Of a DNA stretch of 17,186 nucleotides, positions 11,201 to 14,647 are shown piece after piece. The notes below the pieces were generated by a model, which saw only the letters and a program-made list of their open reading frames with translations, did not search any database and was not told the DNA's origin. Position numbers and translations under genes: made by a program. Within the stretch, counting starts at the first letter, position 1; each line of letters starts with the position of its first letter. The DNA is from Methylomonas sp. (GTDB taxonomy: Bacteria; Pseudomonadota; Gammaproteobacteria; Methylococcales; Methylomonadaceae). The stretch covers positions 14,871 to 32,056 of the forward strand of contig NZ_JALOBS010000047.1 of the NCBI RefSeq assembly GCF_023228165.1, written 5' to 3'.

Positions 11201-11891
11201 TAATGTCGCAGCAAATGATCGCGTTATTATTGGAAATACACTGGACGCAACGACTTACAGCGACGCCGCATTAGTATCCGGCGGTGGATTGGCAGTCGCG
11301 AAAAAGTCAATGTTGGGTGATGTTGTGCGTATCCTCAATTCCGATCATACTCACTATTGTGATATTACATGTGATACGAGTTCAAATTTGACAATCCAGC
11401 CGAATGGAACCACGCTGAATGTCACAGGAATAGTCGCGGCTTCTGTGGGCATGACAACGCCATATATCACAATAAATAGTGGGGACCAGCTGAAATATCA
11501 TATGCGCCCTGCTGTTGCTTCTATTAAATGGGCAGGACCGTTCGCGACGCCGGACAATGGCAACATTTACATGGAACGCATCGGGCATACTGTATCACTG
11601 CTATTTACACTGATAACGGCTCCAGCAGCCAATAATGCTGCTTTTATTTGTAAACAATCGGATGGCACAACGGATTATTTATTGCCATCTGCTTATCGTC
11701 CAACGGATTATGCTATAACGCAGCTTGTCCCCGTTATTGATAATTCTGTCGATATTCTTGGCTCGGTAAGCATTCTCTCAACAGGAGAAATCAAAATTGG
11801 CGCAGGAGTGCTTGCTACGACGGCATTCACAGCGAGTGGAAATGCTGGCTTCTTCATATCAATCACATATCAAGTGCAAAACAGCCCGTAA
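2256..11891 (+). CDS. Giant modular fibre/adhesin protein, 3211 aa
   Basis: A single unbroken frame covering 56% of the window, built like a phage tail fibre. Motifs of the form VVTKEYVD, APKVYVD and VATKQYAD start repeated modules. Four modules carry a GDRY/W box (near residues 229, 617, 823 and 1567) with the W, IY.W, G..LYV pattern typical of DUF2793-like tail-fibre domains. DH..L.NIG..THAQID.HI and TTAHFGQDL linkers follow. Residues about 1095-1500 contain two tandem repeats of about 200 aa. From about 1720 to 3030 there are some 15 units with the signature SGGL.V..KS.LGG. The last ~145 residues (LPSAYRPTDYAI, then a beta-rich end) look like a trimeric knob. There is no signal peptide or membrane segment. 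It is probably a virion surface fibre for host attachment. The ATG at 2256 follows the late-type motif. Confidence 0.85.
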   Translation: MDRDGTQQLDESRANKFYGAGIGLTDVPRAGISAGTPAHVIINNPVGGALSSEAQLAASRGGLGADMSGGDAIPRVVKIASGVGSIGEEVKEYVVTGVGAASSADSIVKRDALGAIHATTYSDANAAFILDVVGKPGDVDREYLTIHWNGTGYELASVATGTGVIRPFNISAAVDISNGTLRLLDGTAPVNPLEVVTKEYVDALIHGADWQPSVIQFNVDPPGGVPADGDRYIADVGSVVWNVNSIYQWDAIAGNWHEIVPTAGTALYVEGGVKYSHKAIIFTSTGTWSPMGITLDHNDLLNIGVNTHAQIDSHIGDTTTAHGWQNLAISAIPTFRGLLIDGDGAAAPASQIRMCTDVGGGAAVATFEVAANDKISLTNVNGLSLAALSELTLAGEIVVTGNLNLGIVSEIHSGGLGRFGTVEFGSATGALAGTASLSISGDHSWAIFTIPAEGLSIPATGVSIGVAAEPSPGTVGLEVQGGTTANLRLSIAAGGLANFLIRAADNVLYIDPVLSAITEFRGTARVTTSLIVAGVDAADDFIIDRGGAGGRARIQGGTSGGVIFTQSPNVPYPTVTGDAASLDAAVDNARLYSKIAQFPFKSFLRGGDVIPPLLPVVGDRWILFEAPYTIYEYVNFPATDWLITVPIDGTIAYCTEDITYAGRLMQYTVAGHWQLFETLITHADINGGAATYSHTQIDSHINNVTTAHFGQDLRATGTPTFAGVYSGWYSGATTAAAFFLRDGEDTGVVQHLKIAYAASAHQIDTEDAGTFVSFIQSPHVPTPTGDSDAAPKVYVDDSIFALGLRGTPVLDKRAVIPLGPANGDRYIATATVDAWTINHIYTWNDGTTTWDDDGIPVIGWHVYDIAISNFEIFDGATWNAAIANQDHTLLTNIGVHTHAQIDTHIVEQNIQLLDPDAVLPAGNIIGEYAVNSNYAIFEDVNGAIQLNGLEKNGIFSWNGANWIAQGYIKDGDSFGLSGLHVQYLGAVGARITNLRTNAVYATGIQYLTANTRAREVEFYSAAAPVYTDATDAKFSGQVAGELGLSSAVTVEAAFIFRVTGQIVASQNVSSQIDATTNNHLPRLSQVTSLIAAHANNSTTAHFGQDLKTSGAPQFAGLTILAVANPTITMTQGAANATIIFDGSDVQFSGATASFSSGILTDTISAHALATISLANSLTAIGVGSTTVIDLAVVSSTEGKFDTLSSLAGGDITTANRLKITNVEAYSIAGTGALQVTGGISVGAASDFGGLVTVNHLQSAYVALVDNDIPNLLAMNTALSAKANQIDFTNHTGNSTTAHFGQDLKDSGSPQFAGLEISAVASPTITLTESGGLISSTIIFDGSDIEIGGATATVSFPNGILTDTISAQVLTTISLANSLTAIGVGSTTVIDLAAVSSTEGKFNTLSPLTLGGDISSASRLKITNAEAYSIAGTGALQVTGGILVGAASNFGGLVVAAQLQSPYVALVDNDIPNLLAMNTALSAKANQIDFTNHTGNSTTAHFGQDLKTTASPQFIDITLTGTMEVSRDPISALEVATKQYADSAPFAQPVLGTFPNDTDPLPDPVGHLGDRWIAKVSNGGWAANYIYESNGVIWVETVPYEGLSLYTHGSGFPGYPTEIVYASGWTILGTNQSIVKLFSDATRYQTLSSSGIGITDFACDLTPLASSYKFWAGTTAAACSKFDVATTGELTITAGTLATHRVIVANTLDASGVLYANMTAAMKIDGGLCVKKKSQIGDDITMYSTGTHAKYTVLSVNDVNSDFAILPPSSSSGGFALRSDNAFYTFRMYVRRDAGNEGALDISPVAATAGPTFVLATLRGATAYEKIKIDSSNDITFTPNQAAGRVIVMHTTEASLVNGVGTAGFIARGGILVNKQIWAGGKIVIWESEMISSTLTFAAMDSVSGRFYIAPYSGTTTSVIRFYNTSGIATSYSTNCFTSSYYYDFSLDDLSNLSIVPYDTADDGTKGSLLICQPNTPAVWMKAKVDANATISLIPSASGTSEGAISLYNADATHYAKIRVDTSSILELRPSVGGQISLYNANGTSIAIFSEDAFGDLTITSGTAASDMVAIGNTLDASAIGTAALISSGGLSVAKKSFLGGDITLYSNTAHTYSSTFIVDASADAPPVGRGGDLSISTGVTATNRVNFTNTLDATGAAFADMNAAVLLSGGLGVMKQCQIGGNLKLYDNGHTDGAFALFSVNGTADLTITSGTAADDMVIIGNTLEASALGTAALISSGGLSVAKKSYLGGDITLYSNTAHTYSSAFVVNASVDAPPVGRGGDLSISTGVTATNRVNFTNTLDASGAAYADMSAALLVSGGLGVKLKSQFGDDITLWSGSTHANKATFSVSDANGDLTITSGTAASDMVIIGNTTDASAIGTAAMISSGGLGVAKKSYLGGDITLYSNTAHTYSASLIINAAVDPPPVGRGGDLEITAGTLATNLTHFKNTLDVSLNPVAPNEPILGPAGVQLDGGMSIDKRLVVGGSLTVYSTAPAHTYKCYMETDSNGYFVICPHYPGSTTLLTGYTILYSKLQVRSAADTATSWADIPSILSNGGMIVKKICRVGNKLAIHYNVDPDLFHRESTFTVDIDGNLAISAYSLGSGVITFSNTTDASSLTVASLVTSGGLSVAKKSYLGGDITLYSNTAHAYSATMVVASAVAPPTGRGGDLTIATGDSALNRIHLSNTLDASGATHSVMSAALLVSGGLGVKLKSQFGDDITLWSGSTHANKATFSVSDANGDLTITSGTAASDMVIIGNTTDASAIGAAAFVVNGGLSVAAKSRLGGDVTIYSADNTKNGTFSIDNSTAVASFTTSSATASVFKVINGTKSLMLESFNGGNAIIAVDATAGILTIDNVTDATSISSAGVILNGGLVVAMKSFLGNTVRILNSGDRAKYGEISCDGSSNLTITTTDLTTSTISFSNTTEATAYNAASVVLSGGLGVSGKSYLGGNLIVTSADHTKSVSFAVGNGSGDLTITANVAANDRVIIGNTLDATTYSDAALVSGGGLAVAKKSMLGDVVRILNSDHTHYCDITCDTSSNLTIQPNGTTLNVTGIVAASVGMTTPYITINSGDQLKYHMRPAVASIKWAGPFATPDNGNIYMERIGHTVSLLFTLITAPAANNAAFICKQSDGTTDYLLPSAYRPTDYAITQLVPVIDNSVDILGSVSILSTGEIKIGAGVLATTAFTASGNAGFFISITYQVQNSP
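5541..6737 (+). repeat. Two tandem ~600-bp repeats in the fibre gene, third copy partial
   Basis: Repeat starts lie at 5541, 6132 and 6738, each encoding STTAHFGQDLK, giving periods of 591 and 606 bases (197 and 202 aa). Both full copies contain TIIFDGSD, LTAIGVGSTTVIDLA, SIAGTGALQVTGG and VDNDIPNLLAMNTALSAKAN. The third copy diverges soon after its start. Indels are multiples of three, so the frame is kept. Confidence 0.85.
8621..9157 (+). repeat. 87-bp perfect direct repeat, 450 bp apart
   Basis: Bases 8621-8707 and 9071-9157 are identical, although the flanking fibre units differ at many synonymous sites. This indicates recent duplication or gene conversion within the fibre gene. Confidence 0.85.
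9195..10559 (+). repeat. ~200-bp near-identical direct repeat, 1164 bp apart
   Basis: Bases 9195-9395 and 10359-10559 encode almost the same peptide (SGGLGVKLKSQFGDDITLWS, then STHANKATFSVSDANGD). They differ at only a scatter of mostly third-codon bases. The offset is exactly 388 codons. It is a second case of internal copying in the fibre shaft. Confidence 0.8.
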
Positions 11892-11939
11892 CACTCTTCA
11901 TTTTTCTAATAAACTGGCGGTGGTGATTATTTCGATTTA

Positions 11940-11946
11940 TTTTTTT
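11940..11946 (+). terminator. T7 transcription terminator after fibre gene
   Basis: Seven Ts followed by g, 48 bases past the fibre stop. The lectin-like gene's late motif begins nine bases later, so this run could also be an upstream promoter element. Confidence 0.5.
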
Positions 11947-11954
11947 GCTCAAAT

Positions 11955-11963
11955 AAATATACG
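11955..11963 (+). promoter_or_regulatory. Putative late promoter of the lectin-like gene
   Basis: AAATATACG lies nine bases before the ATG at 11973. It shares the ATATAC core with the other three late-type motifs, at the shortest spacing of the four. A very short leader would result. Confidence 0.5.
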
Positions 11964-11972
11964 GCGTAAGTA

Positions 11973-12314
11973 ATGGCAGCAGTTCCAAGACAAAGTATTG
12001 TCCCATTTAAGTCGGACTTGAATGTCCTGAACGACCACAAGGAAATTATCGTCCGTGGCGAAAGCACATTTACAGTTGCTCAAAATTCGAGTATCAAGAT
12101 GGAAATCGCATTTAGCGGCGTTTCATTCGTGCATTTGCCGCCGCATGTTCTGTGCAGCCTGAGTGTCGATGATGAACGCTTCGGAATAAATTATCACATT
12201 TGCGCGCGTACCGCAACTGGTTTCAGCGTCGTTATTGAAAATCTCGATGCCGCATCGCGCACTGGCACGCTTATTTATACGGCGCAGGAAGGCACTGCCA
12301 CGGCATCGGCATAA
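11973..12314 (+). CDS. Small beta-rich protein, possible H-type lectin-like domain, 113 aa
   Basis: The core (residues about 45-107) has the spacing of H-type lectin domains such as that of Helix pomatia agglutinin. A strand beginning IAFSG leads to a proline-containing turn and LPPHVLCSLSVDD. Then come an aromatic/Asn segment (INYHICA), a T-G-F turn (ATGFSVVIEN) and a final strand (GTLIYTAQEG) in place of the usual W-I/A end. H-type lectins bind terminal sugars as trimers or hexamers and also occur in phage and viral fibres. There is no signal peptide or membrane segment. The gene sits 81 bases after the giant fibre gene and has a late-type motif, so a virion attachment role is reasonable. 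The fold call rests on pattern matching by eye and could be wrong. The CDS itself is well supported. Confidence 0.75.
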   Translation: MAAVPRQSIVPFKSDLNVLNDHKEIIVRGESTFTVAQNSSIKMEIAFSGVSFVHLPPHVLCSLSVDDERFGINYHICARTATGFSVVIENLDAASRTGTLIYTAQEGTATASA

Positions 12315-12360
12315 ATCATATTGCGCATCGCGATGGAATTAATTGTATAAAATCGAGATA

Positions 12361-12367
12361 TTTTTTT
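12361..12367 (+). terminator. T7 transcription terminator after lectin-like gene
   Basis: Seven Ts followed by g, 46 bases past the stop at 12314 and 10 bases before the next late-type motif. As at 11940-11946, it could instead be an upstream promoter element. Confidence 0.5.
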
Positions 12368-12377
12368 GTATAATTTT

Positions 12378-12387
12378 AATATATACG
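12378..12387 (+). promoter_or_regulatory. Putative late promoter of the coiled-coil gene
   Basis: AATATATACG lies 34 bases before the ATG at 12422. The core is identical to the motif before the fibre gene. Confidence 0.55.
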
Positions 12388-12421
12388 AAGTGTTTTCACC
12401 TTTTTGTAACGCGTGTTAACT

Positions 12422-13132
12422 ATGAGTACAACTCAGCCGAAAATATATCACCTCAAATCCGGAAGCGGGCATAAAATTCGCCACGCTGCAGCAATTACAC
12501 CAGTTTGCGCCGCACAGACCCCGCGAGATGCAACAATTCTTCAGCTTCAAGTGATGCAGAAGCAGTTGGAGGAATTGAATCGCCAAGTTGCGTCAACTGT
12601 TGAAGGCATTTTGCCGGCACTCCAAAATCCACAGCGCGATCAGTCTTCGCAAATCGCCAAATCGCTGCCCCCGGCGCCACAAATTCATTCATCGCAAACT
12701 GCGACAATTACTCAATTGGGAAAATCATCTGTTCCTTTGGATGTTCAATGCGCGGTGCAAACTCCTAATGGCGCGATAACAGATGCGCTCACAGCGCCGA
12801 TTCGCGAACTCGCTGATTTGGTCCGCAACATTCAGGCTAATATCGAAGCGGCAATAAAATCGATTATTTCTTCGATAAGTAGCAATGACGCACCGCAAGA
12901 AGAATATGATGAAGCCGATTCGCAACTCAATGCAGCAATCGATACGCTTTATCAGGCGATTGACGCGATTGACCATTCAACTCCCAGCGATTTAGTTGTT
13001 AAAAACGCTGAGGAACTTGGCATTCTTCTCGCTTTTAGGCAAATGAAGGACGATGAATCGCGCGAGTTGTCTGAAGCGTTCAAGGTAAGAGTCGTTCAAG
13101 CCATGGGCAAGACCAAATCAAAAAAAAAGTAA
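12422..13132 (+). CDS. Coiled-coil protein with basic C-terminal tail, 236 aa
   Basis: I do not recognise the family. Residues 37-58 (ILQLQVMQKQLEELNRQVAS) form a clear heptad-type coiled coil. A Pro/Gln/Ser-rich linker spans about 65-115. Helices at about 118-152 (IRELADLVRNIQANIEAAIK) and 165-184 follow, and the chain ends in GKTKSKKK. There is no membrane segment. The frame is open upstream to a GTG at 12413, but the ATG at 12422 is the natural start. No T7 run separates it from the 44-aa membrane gene 35 bases downstream, so the two may share one transcript ending at 13321-13327. The late-type motif and the neighbours suggest a virion component, for example an internal scaffold or DNA-contacting protein. 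That role is inference. Confidence 0.75.
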   Translation: MSTTQPKIYHLKSGSGHKIRHAAAITPVCAAQTPRDATILQLQVMQKQLEELNRQVASTVEGILPALQNPQRDQSSQIAKSLPPAPQIHSSQTATITQLGKSSVPLDVQCAVQTPNGAITDALTAPIRELADLVRNIQANIEAAIKSIISSISSNDAPQEEYDEADSQLNAAIDTLYQAIDAIDHSTPSDLVVKNAEELGILLAFRQMKDDESRELSEAFKVRVVQAMGKTKSKKK

Positions 13133-13167
13133 AAATTTCGCAATGCGATTTGCATTACGTAAAAAAT

Positions 13168-13302
13168 ATGGTTAATAGAAAGCAGCGACAACGAAAAATA
13201 TGGGAAATGATGGGAAGCGGACAATTGCAGAATCTTTTCGGCGCGATTGGGACAATAATCGCGATTATCGCGCTCATCATTTCAGTAGCCGTTATCGCGT
13301 AA
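13168..13302 (+). CDS. Small single-span membrane protein, 44 aa
   Basis: A short frame translates to a strongly basic N-terminus (MVNRKQRQRK, W at 12), a Gly/Ser/Gln linker, then about 20 uninterrupted hydrophobic residues (FGAIGTIIAIIALIISVAVI) up to the stop. This is the classic shape of a tail-anchored or single-span viral membrane peptide with positive charges on the cytosolic side. NCLDV particles of the ASFV type have an inner membrane carrying small proteins of this kind. It lies 35 bases after the coiled-coil gene, with no own late motif, and a T7 run follows 18 bases past its stop. No homologue is recognised. A chance hydrophobic frame is possible, but the charge layout and the terminator argue for a real gene. 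Confidence 0.6.
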   Translation: MVNRKQRQRKIWEMMGSGQLQNLFGAIGTIIAIIALIISVAVIA

Positions 13303-13320
13303 ATAGAGAGTGTGCTATTA

Positions 13321-13327
13321 TTTTTTT
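13321..13327 (+). terminator. T7 transcription terminator after the small membrane gene
   Basis: Seven Ts followed by g, 18 bases past the stop of the 44-aa ORF. No late-type motif follows, so this run is unlikely to be a promoter element. Confidence 0.55.
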
Positions 13328-13339
13328 GCAAGAGTATTC

Positions 13340-14440
13340 TCATTCTTTCTTTTGCCAAATGAATATCGGCTGTGGTGAACGATAAATAGATTGTCGATTT
13401 TTGATTGATTTCTCCGCATACGCGATTACGCCCAAATAGCGCGCGTTGTATTGCCGATTGAAATCTGCGATCATGCGCTGTACGAATGGTTCGCGGCACC
13501 CGCGCGAATTTGGATTGGGCAGTGGATCGCTTATGATAATCGCAATAATGCCGCCTATTTTTGCGCAAGTGACAGATTTGCGGAATAGCGGAATAAGAAA
13601 ATCATTATACCATGCTTCAAAGCCGGAATGCGCGATTATGCTTTGTTGCGGGTCGCTGGAATAAATTTCATAATCAAAATAAGGAGGCGATGTAATAACT
13701 AAATCAACATCCTTGCACGCATCTGGCAATTGCGCGGTTTCAAATGGCGCGCAAATCATATCATAATGCCCGCGCAGCGAATCGCGCGAGAAAAAGTCTA
13801 TCATTTCGCGATACGCGGGATGAAGTTCTGCATTAGGGTCGACCCCGCAATAATAATCGACATCTTCTGCTATCGCGCCGAGAAGCCGCGAACCCCATCC
13901 GGCACACGGATCTAAAATACGCCTCGCGGAAAAGCGGCGAATCATTGCCGCCATAACATTTACGCGAAAAGTCGATACTTCGCGCGCGGCGTCGCGGTAA
14001 ATAATTTCGCGCAACACGAAGACGAATTTTTGCCCGCGCATCGCTGGGTCGTGCATCGCGGCTGAAGTCGCTTTTCTCTTGAAATAATCGTCGCGCGAAA
14101 GATACGATTCCAGCGGAGTTTGCTTTTCGCCGCTCATACGCGCGCGAATTCGCTGCGGTTCTGTAAACCAATCAACAATAACTCCATAATCTAAGAAATC
14201 ATTTGCGCCGACGACGAGAATAACAAAATTGCTTTTTCCTGTGACTGGATCGAAGAAACGCACATCCAAATCGGGAATTGCTTTAATATAATACGGCGTT
14301 GGCAGAATATCGAATTGCGGCGAAACACGCCGAAGAGCCTCGAATTTCGCGCGAATCTCGGATTGCGAAATATAAGTGTGCCGCAGTGGAAAATCGCCGA
14401 ATATCTCTTCGTCGCCTTGCGTTGGTAAAATGTTCGCCAT
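13340..14440 (-). CDS. Class I SAM-dependent methyltransferase, probable DNA N4C/N6A type, 366 aa
   Basis: Residues 175-187 (ILDPCAGWGSRLL) form the SAM-binding motif I, and GVDPN at 199-203 is the following acidic strand. Residues 246-254 (DLVITSPPY) carry the SPPY catalytic motif IV of amino-methyltransferases acting on DNA N4-cytosine or N6-adenine. Motif I precedes motif IV, as in the alpha and gamma classes. GGIIAIIISDP (296-306) fits a later core strand. The first ~160 residues are a separate, unrecognised N-terminal region that may hold target recognition. No restriction endonuclease is nearby. It is the only minus-strand gene, divergent from the capsid gene, and its leader matches that of the first ORF, so early expression is likely. 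The target sequence cannot be read from the protein, and an RNA substrate is not excluded. Confidence 0.85.
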   Translation of the reverse strand: MANILPTQGDEEIFGDFPLRHTYISQSEIRAKFEALRRVSPQFDILPTPYYIKAIPDLDVRFFDPVTGKSNFVILVVGANDFLDYGVIVDWFTEPQRIRARMSGEKQTPLESYLSRDDYFKRKATSAAMHDPAMRGQKFVFVLREIIYRDAAREVSTFRVNVMAAMIRRFSARRILDPCAGWGSRLLGAIAEDVDYYCGVDPNAELHPAYREMIDFFSRDSLRGHYDMICAPFETAQLPDACKDVDLVITSPPYFDYEIYSSDPQQSIIAHSGFEAWYNDFLIPLFRKSVTCAKIGGIIAIIISDPLPNPNSRGCREPFVQRMIADFNRQYNARYLGVIAYAEKSIKNRQSIYRSPQPIFIWQKKE

Positions 14441-14475
14441 TGATTTTATATTTCAAGAGAAGAAATTCAATTTAA
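14441..14475 (-). promoter_or_regulatory. Putative early-type promoter/leader of the methyltransferase
   Basis: On the minus strand this reads TTAAATT, AATTTCTTCTC, GAAATATAAAATCA, directly followed by ATGGCG. It is the same string of elements as the leader at 70-107 of the first ORF. Confidence 0.6.
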
Positions 14476-14596
14476 TCGATTAATCTCCCTATCGCGAAAG
14501 CTGTGATTGCCGCTATAAATCGCCTTGAAAATGCTGCCGCGCTTATGATTGACGAACCGCCGAATTAATTTTCGCCAAGAATTATTTTTTGTGCAG

Positions 14597-14605
14597 TATA
14601 TATAC
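14597..14605 (+). promoter_or_regulatory. Putative late promoter of the capsid gene
   Basis: TATATATAC lies 42 bases before the capsid ATG, preceded by a T6 run and GTGCAG. It is the fourth member of the ATATAC motif set. The gene upstream is divergent, so this site must serve the capsid gene. Confidence 0.6.
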
Positions 14606-14647
14606 AATTTGGACTTCGGCGTTTCAAGTCGGTAGAAGCAAAGAGTA

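Larger units (their letters stand above)
7420..11345 (+). repeat. Array of ~75-aa fibre units with a GG.xV..KS..G signature
   Basis: About 15 units share the signature 'GGL-x-V-x-x-K-S-x-L-G-G-D-I-T-L-Y-S', starting near 7429, 7855, 8517, 8757, 8967, 9208, 9417, 9673, 9920, 10135, 10373, 10581, 10872, 11079 and 11281. In the central part two unit types alternate with a 450-bp super-period. Units differ in length and some are degenerate (for example GGMIVKKICRVGNK). This arrangement suggests a beta-rich trimeric shaft, as in phage fibres with 'GALVVSGGLGV' repeats. Confidence 0.8.

Noticed and set aside
13141..13162. Small hairpin AATGC-GATTT-GCATT before the 44-aa ORF
   Set aside because: A five-base stem is too weak to call as a terminator or regulatory structure.
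13155..13568. 137-aa minus-strand frame overlapping the methyltransferase end and the small membrane ORF
   Set aside because: It overlaps the conserved C-terminal part of the methyltransferase in another frame and shows no family features.
14503..14568. Short plus-strand frame from a GTG, reading IAAINRLENAAALMIDEPPN
   Set aside because: It looks protein-like and could be the tail of a decayed gene, but at 21 residues with no ATG start, no promoter motif and no terminator it cannot be supported.
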